In this document: positions 51,801 through 59,247 of the stretch, piece by piece | How positions within the stretch are numbered: the stretch's first letter is position 1 | How the letters are laid out: each line of letters begins with the position of its first letter | Source: Bacillota bacterium | GTDB taxonomy: Bacteria; Bacillota; Clostridia; Oscillospirales; Oscillospiraceae | DNA: 64,000 nt | Reading direction: 5' to 3' | Assembly: GCA_023386265.1 (NCBI GenBank) | Contig: JAEWKA010000008.1 | Location: 496,001 to 560,000 of the forward strand | Notes under the pieces: generated by a model | What the model saw: the letters and a program-made list of their open reading frames with translations, nothing else | Told to the model about the DNA's origin: nothing | Database searches by the model: none | Program-made: the position numbers and the translations under genes

Positions 51801-52305
51801 CCTGTATCCGAAGGTATACAAAGAGTATCGCAGCCACTACAAGGAATACGGTTACCTAATGCGCATGGGCAGCCACGTCTTCTTCAACGGGATGGCGCTC
51901 GGAGAAACCACCCGAATAAATATTGAAGAAGGCAAAACGCTTGTTATCAAATATCTCGGCCTGGGCGATTTAAACAGTGACGGAACGCGCAACGTCCAAT
52001 TCGAGCTTAACGGGATGCGTCGCGAGGTCGCTGTGCCAGATAAAAACGCGGTCGCCACAGTCAAACAAGCGGTTCTGGCAAATCCCGAGGACAAGAGCCA
52101 GATTGGCGCTTCTATCCCCGGTGCTGTCACAAAGGTCGAAATTAAGCCCGGTGACAAGGTCGTCGAAAACCAAGTCATCGCCGTAGTCGAGGCAATGAAG
52201 ATGGAAACGAGCGTCGTCGCGAGGATGGACGGAACTGTCGACGAGGTTTTCGTAAAGTCGGGTCAGACGGTCGTCGCCGGCGAGCTCCTCGCAACTATCA
52301 GATAA
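48877..52305 (+). CDS. pyc: Pyruvate carboxylase
   Basis: The 1142-residue protein has all three functional parts in one chain. The biotin carboxylase (about 5-450) shows VANRGEIAIRIFRA, HPGYGFLSENADFARACEEAGI, KAAAGGGGRGMR and EMNPRIQVEHTVTEMVTGIDLV. The carboxyltransferase (about 530-990) shows TDTTMRDAHQSLLSTRVRTRDM and HLHTHDISGNQVA. The biotin carrier domain at the C-terminus has VEAMKMETSV with the biotinyl lysine. It carboxylates pyruvate to oxaloacetate with ATP and bicarbonate. It is monocistronic, with its own promoter and terminator. The length is normal for the single-chain form. Confidence 0.98.
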   Translation: MAERQFKKVLVANRGEIAIRIFRACNELGLHTVAMYSNEDTFSLFRTKADEAYLIGENRSPLGAYLDIPAIIDLAKRREVDAIHPGYGFLSENADFARACEEAGIKFIGPCSSVLDKMGDKLNAKAIAIKCCVPTIPGCTVPLKDGNEALSKAKSFGFPVILKAAAGGGGRGMRLCSTADEVKPAFELVKSEAKKAFGNDDIFMEKYLVEPKHIEVQILADEQGNVMHLGERDCSLQRRYQKVVEFAPAFSVPMEVRERLHADAVKIAESVGYTNAGTIEFLVDKNWNHYFIEMNPRIQVEHTVTEMVTGIDLVRAQILISEGKPLSTPLIGLEKQSDVEYNGCAIQCRVTTEDPANNFAPDCGKITSYRTGGGFGVRLDGGCTGTGAVISPYYDSLLVKVTCWDKTFEGVCRRSMRAINEVHVRGVKTNIPFITNILHHPTFHAGKCHTKFIDETPLLFDLNLSRDRATRVLKYIAKLQVDDPDIDRQQYNIPRIPNVDYPKVPGLKQLLDAEGPDAVKKWVLDQKKLLITDTTMRDAHQSLLSTRVRTRDMAKGADGTAAILSDCFSLEMWGGATFDVAYRYLHESPWERLDILREKIPNIPFQMLLRGANAVGYKNYPDNLIREFVKEAARSGIDVFRIFDSLNWIPGMEVAMDEVIKQGKLCEATICYTGDILDPKRDKYTLEYYVSMAKELEKRGAHIICIKDMSGLLKPYAAKKLVTALKNEVGLPIHLHTHDISGNQVAAILLAAEAGVDIVDTAISSMSSLTSQPSMNAVVAALEGNERDTGLKLDELQKLTDYWADVRLRYAKFDGGLKSPVTEIYKYEIPGGQYTNLQPQVESLGLGPRFVEVEEMYATVNGMLGDIVKVTPSSKMVGDLAIFMVQNDLTPENIVARGEALTFPDSVVDYFKGMMGQPAWGFPEDLQRVVLKGEKSITCRPGEILDPIDFETVHAEVASFIPEDVINMRGLLSYCLYPKVYKEYRSHYKEYGYLMRMGSHVFFNGMALGETTRINIEEGKTLVIKYLGLGDLNSDGTRNVQFELNGMRREVAVPDKNAVATVKQAVLANPEDKSQIGASIPGAVTKVEIKPGDKVVENQVIAVVEAMKMETSVVARMDGTVDEVFVKSGQTVVAGELLATIR

Positions 52306-52319
52306 AGTTTTAAATAGCT

Positions 52320-52353
52320 AAGGGCCGGAATCGAGGATTCCGGCCCTTCTTTT
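52320..52353 (+). terminator. Terminator of pyc
   Basis: AAGGGCCGGAATC-GAG-GATTCCGGCCCTT followed by CTTTT. Confidence 0.93.
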
Positions 52354-52469
52354 ATCCGCTGCTACCACAAGATGTAGTATGATGTGGCAAGCGGACACAA
52401 CTCGACTCAAAAAAAGATCAAATAAAGCCTTCAATAACCTGAAATATCAAAGATTTTTTGTAAAAACGC

Positions 52470-52498
52470 TTGTAAAATCATAGTATACTTGTTATAAT
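52470..52498 (+). promoter_or_regulatory. Promoter of rpsB-tsf
   Basis: TTGTAA-N17-TATAAT, about 125 bp upstream of rpsB. Confidence 0.75.
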
Positions 52499-52620
52499 AC
52501 CAAGGCATTACGCACGGAGTTGGATTGTTTTCTCAGTGACCGTTTTGAGAGAAATCGAAGCGGTTGGGACGACAAGTTGAACGCTCCGGAGGAAAAAACA
52601 AAAATTCAGGAGGAACAAAA
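52499..52620 (+). promoter_or_regulatory. rpsB 5' leader
   Basis: About 115 nt of leader contain short pairings TCTCA/TTGAGA and ACCG/CGGT around 52530-52565, then a purine-rich tract and GGAGG before ATG. Ribosomal protein leaders often feed back on S2, but a specific S2 site could not be identified. Confidence 0.35.
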
Positions 52621-53373
52621 ATGTCAGTAGTATCAATGAAACAGCTTCTCGAAGCAGGCGTGCATTTTGGTCACCAGACCAGAAGATGGAACCCCAAGAT
52701 GGCCGAGTTCATCTACATGGAACGTAACGGCATCTACATCATCGACCTTCAGAAGACAGTCAAAAAGCTTGAAGAATCCTATGACTTCGTCCGCAGCATT
52801 GCTGCCAAGGGCGAGAACATTCTTTTCGTCGGCACAAAAAAGCAGGCTCAGGATGCAGTCCGTGAAGAGGCTGCGCGCGTCGGTCAGTACTATGTCAACG
52901 CCCGTTGGCTCGGCGGAATGCTCACGAACTTCAAGACCATGCGCACTCGCATCGACCGTCTTGCTCAGCTCCGCAAAATGCAGGAGGACGGCACCTTCGA
53001 TATGCTCCCAAAAAAGGAAGTTATTAAGCTCACAAACGAAATTGAAAAGCTCGAGAAATATCTCGGCGGCGTTAAGGAAATGAAGAAGCTCCCCGGCGCT
53101 CTGTTTGTCGTTGATCCCCGCAAGGAACACAACGCGATCGCAGAAGCACGCAAGCTCCACATCCCTATCATCGCAATCGTCGACACCAACTGCGATCCGG
53201 ACGAAATTGACTATGTTATCCCCGGCAACGACGACGCTATCCGCGCCATCCGCCTGATAAGCGCTGCTATGGCGAGCGCCGTTCAGGAAGGCCGTCAGGG
53301 TCAGGACGCTCCTGTGGTTACTGCTCCCGCAGCAGAAGCTCCCGCTCAGACTGAAGCTGGAACCGCCGAATAA
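52621..53373 (+). CDS. rpsB: 30S ribosomal protein S2
   Basis: The ATG at 52621 follows AGGAGG; an in-frame upstream codon at 52564 lies in the leader. The 250-residue protein has VSMKQLLEAGVHFGHQTRRWNPKMAEFIYMERNGIYIIDLQKT, VGTKKQAQDAVREEAARVGQYYVNARWLGGMLTNFKTM and LPGALFVVDPRKEHNAIAEARKLHIPIIAIVDTNCDPDEIDYVIPGNDDAIRAIRL. The tail is Ala/Glu/Pro rich. It assembles into the small subunit. tsf follows 95 bp later, the usual pairing in bacteria. Confidence 0.98.
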   Translation: MSVVSMKQLLEAGVHFGHQTRRWNPKMAEFIYMERNGIYIIDLQKTVKKLEESYDFVRSIAAKGENILFVGTKKQAQDAVREEAARVGQYYVNARWLGGMLTNFKTMRTRIDRLAQLRKMQEDGTFDMLPKKEVIKLTNEIEKLEKYLGGVKEMKKLPGALFVVDPRKEHNAIAEARKLHIPIIAIVDTNCDPDEIDYVIPGNDDAIRAIRLISAAMASAVQEGRQGQDAPVVTAPAAEAPAQTEAGTAE

Positions 53374-53468
53374 TAACAAATCCGCGCGAATATGGTGTTT
53401 TTGCCCCGCGCGCCGCATATACGGGTTTTTGACCCATCATTTTAATAATACGAGAGGAAGAATAAAAT

Positions 53469-54392
53469 ATGGCATTCTCAGCACAGGATGTTAAGAATTT
53501 ACGCGAAATGACCGGCGTCGGCATGATGGACTGCAAGAAAGCACTCACTGAGGCCGACGGCGATATTGACAAGGCTTGTGACTGGCTCCGCGAAAAGGGT
53601 CTCGCCGCAGCTCAGAAGAAGGCCGGCCGCATCGCAGCCGAAGGCGTCGCCTATGCAGACGTTTTTGATGGTATCGGCGTAGTCGTCGAAGTAAATGCCG
53701 AGACGGATTTCGTTGCAAAGAACGATTTGTTCAACGAGTTCGTAAAGAACGTAGCGCTCGTCGTTGCAAAGGAAAACCCAGCTGATCTAACCGCTCTCTT
53801 CGCCTGCAAATACCCCGGAACCGAGCTCACCGTTGAGCAGATGCAGCAGGAGAAGGTTCTCGTCATCGGCGAGAACATCAAAATCCGCCGTTATGTTCGC
53901 TATGAAACCGGCGTTTCCGTTCCCTATGTCCACATGGGCGGCCGCATCGGCGTCATCATCAATATGGACGTTCCCGCAGGCTTCGAGAGTAAGTCCGAAG
54001 TCATTGAGCTTGGTAAGGACCTCGCGATGCAGATTGCCGCGATGAATCCCGCCTACCGCGATAAGTCTGACGTTGACCAGTCTGTTCTCGACAAGGAAAA
54101 AGAAATCCTTATGATACAGGCCAAGGAAGACCCGAAGAACGCTTCAAAGCCCGAAGCTATCATCGAAAAGATGGTCGTGGGTCGCGTAAGCAAGTTCTAT
54201 GAGGAAAACTGCCTACTCCAGCAGTCCTATGTCAAGGGCGACAAGATCTCCGTCGAGCAGCATATTGCGGAAGTATCAAAGTCCATCGGCGCTAAGCTTG
54301 CAATAACGGGATTCACTCGCTTTGAAAAAGGCGAGGGCATCGAGAAAAAGCAGGACGATTTCGCAGCCGAAATCGCAAGCCTCGTAAAGTAA
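53469..54392 (+). CDS. tsf: Translation elongation factor Ts
   Basis: The 307-residue protein begins with the UBA-like helix block VKNLREMTGVGMMDCKKALTEADGDIDKACDWLREKG. The conserved TDFVAKNDLFNEFVKNVAL motif follows, which disrupts the EF-Tu nucleotide site, and the two-domain core runs to the end. It catalyses GDP release from EF-Tu. It is cotranscribed with rpsB and ends at a strong terminator. Confidence 0.98.
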   Translation: MAFSAQDVKNLREMTGVGMMDCKKALTEADGDIDKACDWLREKGLAAAQKKAGRIAAEGVAYADVFDGIGVVVEVNAETDFVAKNDLFNEFVKNVALVVAKENPADLTALFACKYPGTELTVEQMQQEKVLVIGENIKIRRYVRYETGVSVPYVHMGGRIGVIINMDVPAGFESKSEVIELGKDLAMQIAAMNPAYRDKSDVDQSVLDKEKEILMIQAKEDPKNASKPEAIIEKMVVGRVSKFYEENCLLQQSYVKGDKISVEQHIAEVSKSIGAKLAITGFTRFEKGEGIEKKQDDFAAEIASLVK

Positions 54393-54403
54393 TTTCAAAC
54401 AAT

Positions 54404-54435
54404 AAAAACGCACCGGTTTCCCGGTGCGTTTTTTC
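54404..54435. terminator. Bidirectional terminator after tsf
   Basis: AAAACGCACCGG-TTTC-CCGGTGCGTTTT followed by TT; it separates tsf and the convergent lipid kinase gene. Confidence 0.93.
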
Positions 54436-54444
54436 ATATAAAGG

Positions 54445-55332
54445 TCAGGTCAGGAAGCTGATGGCTGAATGGAGATTCTCGCATACGACCTCCTGATGGG
54501 CGCCGCCTGCTTCGCCGTCCTTCGTCCATTTGACGGGCTTGTCAAAGGTAAACTTAACCCGCTTGCTTTGGAACATCATAACCTGATTGCCCTTGAAATT
54601 CTGTGTAAGCACGTCCGAAACGATTTTATTCATTTCGATGACGTTTGCGGGGTTCCGGACCAGCGTAACTTCAAACAGTCCGTCATTCAATTCGATACCA
54701 AGCTTCTTGAGCTTCACAATACCGCCGACGGATTTTGTGTTCGAAACGCTGCCGAATAGTAAATCGTCCTCAATAATTCCCCCGTCGAACTCGACTATCG
54801 TGTGGTATGGGACAATCTTCGGCAGCTGCGACATGCCCTGCAGGATATAAGCAAGGTGCCCCAGAGACTGCTTATTTCCTCTTGGGGTCTCATAGCTGAC
54901 CTCAGTGAAGGCTCCAAACGCCGCGATATAAGTAAAATATTCGTTTTCGTTGAATCTTCCTACGTCCTGTTTAACAGCCCTGCCATTCGTAATAATTCTG
55001 GCGGCCTGTACAGGCTTTTTGGGTATATTGAGTGATACTGCGACATCGTTCGCCGTTCCCTGCGGGATATAGCCCAGCGGCGGCGGTGATGACATCTGTG
55101 CAAGACCTGCGACGGTTTCGCTGAGCGTCCCGTCTCCTCCGACGCAGACGACACAGTCGAAATCCTTCGCGTTCTCCAACACCAGCGAAGTCGCTTCGCC
55201 GACGCAAGAGGTATAAAACACCGTGGGAACGAAGCCGCCTTTATATAGAACCTCCATCGCAGGACCTATGGACAGCACTCCGGTGCCGCTTCCTGCCGCG
55301 GGGTTTAAAATCAGCATTAACTTTTTGCTCAA
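54445..55332 (-). CDS. Diacylglycerol/lipid kinase family protein
   Basis: A TTG start follows GGAGGG. The 295-residue protein shows the nucleotide-binding LMLILNPAAGSGTG, VVCVGGDGTLSETVAGL (GGDGT signature) and PLGYIPQGTANDVAVSLNIP. These are the DgkB/YegS/BmrU family hallmarks. It would phosphorylate diacylglycerol or a related lipid at the membrane face, recycling lipid to phosphatidic acid. It is monocistronic with a near-perfect promoter. Confidence 0.9.
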   Translation of the reverse strand: MSKKLMLILNPAAGSGTGVLSIGPAMEVLYKGGFVPTVFYTSCVGEATSLVLENAKDFDCVVCVGGDGTLSETVAGLAQMSSPPPLGYIPQGTANDVAVSLNIPKKPVQAARIITNGRAVKQDVGRFNENEYFTYIAAFGAFTEVSYETPRGNKQSLGHLAYILQGMSQLPKIVPYHTIVEFDGGIIEDDLLFGSVSNTKSVGGIVKLKKLGIELNDGLFEVTLVRNPANVIEMNKIVSDVLTQNFKGNQVMMFQSKRVKFTFDKPVKWTKDGEAGGAHQEVVCENLHSAISFLT

Positions 55333-55476
55333 TAAACTCCCTCCAACCGCTTGTCCTTATGTTAAGCAGCGTATTATGATCTCGGATTCTTTAAACAAGC
55401 CTTAATGTCTTTATCATAGCCACGAAACGGCGATATGATAAATTATTGCAAATTAATTTTATTTTGTTTGTATGTT

Positions 55477-55505
55477 ATTATAGCTTCTTCCGACGACAAT
55501 GTCAA
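55477..55505 (-). promoter_or_regulatory. Consensus sigma-A promoter of the lipid kinase gene
   Basis: On the minus strand TTGACA-N17-TATAAT, a perfect match to the consensus in both hexamers and spacing, 145 bp before the TTG start. Confidence 0.85.
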
Positions 55506-55535
55506 TTTTTAGGCGCACTTACAGCTGACGTTCAT

Positions 55536-55568
55536 AAAAATTTAACCGCGGAGCTATAAGCTCCGCGG
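55536..55568 (-). terminator. Terminator after dpaB
   Basis: CCGCGGAGCT-ATA-AGCTCCGCGG, followed on the minus strand by TTAAATTTTT; it ends the dpaA-dpaB unit. Confidence 0.85.
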
Positions 55569-55581
55569 CTTATTATAATGC

Positions 55582-56160
55582 CTAAATCGGTCCAAGAATT
55601 ACGGGCTGGAGCTGTTTACCTCCAAGCGCCGCCTCTATCGTCTCAGGTAAAAGCGAGAGATCTGATATCATCGAGGTCGGTTTCCCAACCGGATCGTCCT
55701 GCCGGAAAGGCGCGAAATAAATGTTTTTACGGTTCATCAGCTCACCTATGTTCTTTGCGTTTGTACCCAGCGCGTCGTTCGTGGATACAGCGATGATGAC
55801 GGGTCTCCCGTTTCGTAAATGCGCTTTGCACGCCATAGTTACTGCGCTGTCTGCTATACCGCAGGCGAGCTTTGCGAGCGTGTTGCCCGTACAGGGAGCA
55901 ACAGCTATGACGTCAAATAGCTTTCCGGGTCCGACAGGCTCCGCACCCGCAATAGTACAGATGATCTCTTTTCCCGTAATTTCGGTAAGGCGGGTCCTCA
56001 CCGCTTCTGCACAGCCGAAGCGGGTATCCGTTTCCGCGGCATTTTCGGACATTACGGCCGTGAGCTCGTATGTTTCCGTCAGGCTTTCGGCTAATGGCAT
56101 AATTTTGTCGAAAGTACAGTATGAGCCGCAGATCGCAAGCCCGAGTTTTGTTTTCGGCAT
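55582..56160 (-). CDS. dpaB: Dipicolinate synthase subunit B
   Basis: An ATG at 56160 follows AGGAGGG; a GTG three codons upstream falls in the site. The 192-residue protein is a flavoprotein of the HFCD type: KLGLAICGSYCTFDKIMPLAE, CTGNTLAKLACGIADSAVTMACKAHLRNGRPVIIAVSTNDALG. The PFRQDDP segment is typical of the DpaB/SpoVFB family. With DpaA it makes dipicolinic acid from dihydrodipicolinate for the spore core. It follows dpaA with a 33-bp gap. Confidence 0.95.
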   Translation of the reverse strand: MPKTKLGLAICGSYCTFDKIMPLAESLTETYELTAVMSENAAETDTRFGCAEAVRTRLTEITGKEIICTIAGAEPVGPGKLFDVIAVAPCTGNTLAKLACGIADSAVTMACKAHLRNGRPVIIAVSTNDALGTNAKNIGELMNRKNIYFAPFRQDDPVGKPTSMISDLSLLPETIEAALGGKQLQPVILGPI

Positions 56161-56193
56161 GAAAGGCACCCTCCTGTTTGTTTTGTTGCAGAT

Positions 56194-57063
56194 TTAGATC
56201 TCCCCGCGTTTTTCCCTTAATATATTCAGAACAGTTTCCTTGATGATCTTTCCTGCGGTAACGGGGGCGGTCTCCGCGGGAAGTCCCAGAGCCCAAATTG
56301 TATTGATATCGAGCCTCTTAGCGGCCTCAAAGTCGAAGCCGCCGGGCCGGGAAGCAAGATCGATACACAGCGCATCTTTTTTAAGCAGTCTGAGCTGCTC
56401 AACGCCGAGGACGCGGAACGGAACGGTATTTATTACCGTATCAAAGCGTCTAAGCTCAGCTCCCAGCGTTCTTGTATCCAGCGCCTCGCAATTTGACGCG
56501 CGGATATACGCTTTGTCGCCCTCTTTTCTTGCGGAAACGGCGACATGGGCGCCGAGCGCACGGAGGCGTGAAGCCAGCATTTTTCCGATACGTCCGTAAC
56601 CGATTATAAGTATTCGGCTATCCCAGATCGTAATCGGTGAGTTTTCAAGCAACACCGAGATCGCTCCCTCGGCTGTCGCAAGCGCGTTAAGGGCGACGAG
56701 CTCCTCCCTCGTAAAGTAATCTACAAAATCGAGTCCCAGCTCTTTCGCAAGTTTCGTAAGCTTATCTCCGGGCATACCGCCGCAGATAATGGCATTCTTC
56801 GGTAGGCAGCTCAGTATTTCCTCCGCGTCGTGCCGAAAAGCGCTCAAGGGCGTGTTCAGTCCGCCCCGCATATCCAGAACGGGCAGCGGCAGTATAACGC
56901 AGTCGGCGTCCTGTGAGCAGTAGCAGGCGGAGATCGAGCAGCTTTTAATTATGTCGGCAGGCGCTTCGTCCAGAGCGAAGCAGCGCACCTCGTGGCCTTC
57001 GCTCTCAAGCATGGCGGCAAGGCGAACGATACGCATATCGCCGCCGATCACGGCAAATTTCAT
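56194..57063 (-). CDS. dpaA: Dipicolinate synthase subunit A
   Basis: The 289-residue protein begins FAVIGGDMRIVRLAAMLESEGH and has a second dinucleotide-binding region ILIIGYGRIGKMLASRLRALGAHVAVSARK near residue 150, the DpaA/SpoVFA layout. It pairs with DpaB, encoded downstream. Expression in the mother cell under sigma-K would be expected, and a sigma-K-like promoter is visible upstream. Confidence 0.96.
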   Translation of the reverse strand: MKFAVIGGDMRIVRLAAMLESEGHEVRCFALDEAPADIIKSCSISACYCSQDADCVILPLPVLDMRGGLNTPLSAFRHDAEEILSCLPKNAIICGGMPGDKLTKLAKELGLDFVDYFTREELVALNALATAEGAISVLLENSPITIWDSRILIIGYGRIGKMLASRLRALGAHVAVSARKEGDKAYIRASNCEALDTRTLGAELRRFDTVINTVPFRVLGVEQLRLLKKDALCIDLASRPGGFDFEAAKRLDINTIWALGLPAETAPVTAGKIIKETVLNILREKRGEI

Positions 57064-57085
57064 GGCACCACTTCCTTCTTCAATA

Positions 57086-57112
57086 TATAATATGATTGAT
57101 TTTCATTTAAGT
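57086..57112 (-). promoter_or_regulatory. Sigma-K-like promoter of dpaAB
   Basis: On the minus strand AC-N16-CATANNNTA fits the sigma-K consensus. Its -10 lies 23 bp before the dpaA ATG. The spoVF operon of Bacillus is sigma-K dependent. Confidence 0.55.
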
Positions 57113-57152
57113 GAGAACGTCTTTAATCATTCAATTATTAAGGCTTGCAAAG

Positions 57153-57182
57153 TAGACATCGTTTATGGAATTATTGTATAAT
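57153..57182 (+). promoter_or_regulatory. Candidate promoter of the LytTR/DUF3021 genes
   Basis: TAGACA-N18-TATAAT lies 138 bp upstream of the LytTR gene. If used, the putative LytTR boxes would lie in its leader. Confidence 0.45.
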
Positions 57183-57247
57183 CTGAACGGGAATCTTGCG
57201 TTGCTGATATTTTAGCCTCGCTTTTTCTGCTTTTCATCTACAGATTT

Positions 57248-57281
57248 TGACCACTTACCCATAAATCGCTGACAAATCCCC
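57248..57281 (+). promoter_or_regulatory. Candidate tandem LytTR boxes
   Basis: TGACCACTTACCC (57248) and TGACAAATCCCC (57270) start 22 bp apart, the spacing at which LytTR dimers bind. ACCACT and TGACAAATC both recur before the downstream ABC operon. Confidence 0.45.
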
Positions 57282-57319
57282 TGAAATGTCATATCCTTAA
57301 ATCGCCGGCAGAAAGAGAG

Positions 57320-57763
57320 ATGATTTTATTGAAGATTGATATCAAGATATCTTTGGATATCAAAGAACCGTACGCAGTAATATATTCCGATGCAATGACC
57401 GATGAAATACGAAATATTGCTTCTGCACTTGATTCATCCGGAAGCATCATCACAGTAACTGAAAATGAACGAATACTTGTGGTTCGGCCAAAAGAGATTT
57501 TTATGGTGCGTGTGGAAAATGAAAAGACTATTATTTACTGCCAGACTAAGAGCTATCTTTCGGGCAAGCGTCTTTATGAGTTGGAAGCACAGCTTGGAAA
57601 AGAATTCATGCGGATATCAAAATCCACACTCATTAATCTTAAAGAAATCAGTTACATAGAACCATCATTCAACGGAATGATGCTGTTGCTGCTTAAGAAC
57701 GGCAGCAAGGAATATATTTCAAGAAAATATCTTCCGGATTTTAAAAAATATTTAGGGCTTTAA
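57320..57763 (+). CDS. LytTR DNA-binding regulator without receiver domain
   Basis: The 147-residue protein consists of a short N-terminal part and a LytTR domain from about residue 45: ERILVVRPKEIFMVRVENEKTIIYCQTKSYLSGKRLYELEAQL, then FMRISKSTLINLKEISYIEPSFNGMMLLLLKNGSKEYISRKYLPDFKKYL. No phospho-acceptor domain precedes it. It is coupled to a DUF3021 membrane protein, a pair known from many Firmicutes in which the membrane protein is thought to restrain the regulator. A TTG three codons in is an alternative start. Confidence 0.92.
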   Translation: MILLKIDIKISLDIKEPYAVIYSDAMTDEIRNIASALDSSGSIITVTENERILVVRPKEIFMVRVENEKTIIYCQTKSYLSGKRLYELEAQLGKEFMRISKSTLINLKEISYIEPSFNGMMLLLLKNGSKEYISRKYLPDFKKYLGL

Positions 57764-57776
57764 GGAGGCTCACGAC

Positions 57777-58208
57777 ATGAAAAACATATACAAATTCATT
57801 ATTTTCGGTATCATGATTAGCTGCACAATTTTTGCAGTCATAGGTGTATTCTTTGATACAGCCAATCACGGCAACTTTACTCTTATTAATTGGTCATATA
57901 CAAAGATGGTTATGGGCGCAATGCTCATCGGGATAGGCTTTTCCGTTCCGGCTCTTGTGTATGACAGCGAAAAATTGCCTCAGGCAATCAAAGTGCTGAT
58001 TCACATGGGAATCGGCTGCGTCGTTATGCTGACAGTCGCTTTCAGCGTTGGTTGGATTCCACTTGAAGCCGGCTGGAAGGTGTGTACCTTAGCTGTAGGC
58101 GGATATCTAGTGAGCGCTTTTGTTATTTGGCTTGCCTGCACCTGCTATTTCAAACGGGAAGCAAAGCAGATAAATGAAAGAATAATGAAAAAACAGAAGG
58201 GCCAATAA
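57777..58208 (+). CDS. DUF3021 family membrane protein
   Basis: The 143-residue protein has four membrane helices and a short, charged C-terminal tail (KREAKQINERIMKKQKG). MKNIYKFIIFGIMISCTIFAVIGVFF and IHMGIGCVVMLTVAFSVGW are typical. It directly follows the LytTR gene (13-bp gap, AAGGAGG site). The likely role is signal sensing and sequestering of the LytTR regulator, by analogy. Confidence 0.9.
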   Translation: MKNIYKFIIFGIMISCTIFAVIGVFFDTANHGNFTLINWSYTKMVMGAMLIGIGFSVPALVYDSEKLPQAIKVLIHMGIGCVVMLTVAFSVGWIPLEAGWKVCTLAVGGYLVSAFVIWLACTCYFKREAKQINERIMKKQKGQ

Positions 58209-58216
58209 CAAATTTC

Positions 58217-58255
58217 ACCACTACTGATGACAAATCAACCTAAATAAAATATAAT
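58217..58255 (+). promoter_or_regulatory. Promoter with LytTR-like elements ahead of the ABC operon
   Basis: ATGACA-N17-TATAAT (58227-58255). The -35 lies within TGACAAATC, and ACCACT is 11 bp upstream (20 bp in the copy before the LytTR gene). This links the ABC operon to the LytTR protein, as an inference. Confidence 0.5.
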
Positions 58256-58308
58256 GTCTTTAGGTGAGAGCGTCGAAACCGATACGCCTCGCCTAAAGAC
58301 AGTTTTTA
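58256..58308 (+). terminator. Long hairpin with U-tract between DUF3021 and ABC genes
   Basis: GTCTTTAGGTGAG/CTCGCCTAAAGAC with inner GCGT/ACGC, followed by AGTTTTT. The stem starts where the ABC promoter's transcript would begin, so it probably ends the upstream operon. Confidence 0.7.
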
Positions 58309-58332
58309 CTCACAAATTTTTCGGAGGAAAAC

Positions 58333-59247
58333 ATGGACAAAATAATCGAGGTCGAGGGCTTACATAAGTCTTACGGCAATATCAAGGCTGTCAACGGACT
58401 GGATTTTTATGTTGAAAAGGGCAAGCTGCTTGCGTTTCTCGGCCCAAACGGTGCCGGAAAATCTACAACCATCGACATTATCTGCACTTTTCTCAAGTCG
58501 GACAGCGGAAAAGTCACCGTGGATGGCTTCACGCTCGGCAAGGATGACACGGAAATAAGAAAAATAATCGGCGCCGTATTTCAAGACGGCGTTCTGGACG
58601 AGCTGCTGACGGTCGAGGAAAACCTTAAGTCCCGCGGCGGCTTCTACGGTCTTAAGGGCAAAAAGCTCAGGGAGGCAGTTTCTAAAACCGCTGAAGCAAC
58701 AGGTATCACGGAGATACTTAAGCGCCCCTACGGAAAGCTATCCGGAGGGCAGCGCCGACGTTGCGATATAGCTAGAGCGCTCATAAACACACCAAAAATT
58801 CTGTTTCTGGACGAGCCAACGACGGGACTTGACCCACAGACACGCAGATATGTCTGGGACACGATAACAAATGTCCGTGAAAAGAATGACACAACTGTTT
58901 TCCTCACTACACACTATATGGAGGAGGCGGCCAGCGCGGACTATGTCATTGTCATCGACAAAGGCGAAATTTCCGCAAAGGGTACACCCTCAGAGCTGAA
59001 AGAAAAATATTCATACGACAGGCTCGTCATTTCTTCGCACAAAACGGCTGAGCTTGAGGAACTCTTGAAAAACAGAGGCCTTGCCTGCACGGTGGTCGCG
59101 GACACGCTCACGGTGCCGCTCTCGTCGACGCTTGACTCGCTCCCGATAATCGAAAGCTGCCGGGACCTAATCGAGGGTTTTGAGGTTATTAAAGGCACGA
59201 TGGACGATGCGTTCATTACCATCACGGGAAAGGAAATAAGAGAATGA
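58333..59247 (+). CDS. ABC-2 exporter ATP-binding protein (DrrA-type)
   Basis: The 304-residue protein has Walker A LGPNGAGKST, Q-loop AVFQDGVLDELLTVEEN, signature LSGGQRRRCDIARALIN, Walker B ILFLDEPTTGLDP and a switch histidine in TTHYMEEA. The DrrA-like C-terminal part (about 220-304) follows. It energises the permease encoded by the next gene, which it overlaps by 4 bp. Confidence 0.95.
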   Translation: MDKIIEVEGLHKSYGNIKAVNGLDFYVEKGKLLAFLGPNGAGKSTTIDIICTFLKSDSGKVTVDGFTLGKDDTEIRKIIGAVFQDGVLDELLTVEENLKSRGGFYGLKGKKLREAVSKTAEATGITEILKRPYGKLSGGQRRRCDIARALINTPKILFLDEPTTGLDPQTRRYVWDTITNVREKNDTTVFLTTHYMEEAASADYVIVIDKGEISAKGTPSELKEKYSYDRLVISSHKTAELEELLKNRGLACTVVADTLTVPLSSTLDSLPIIESCRDLIEGFEVIKGTMDDAFITITGKEIRE

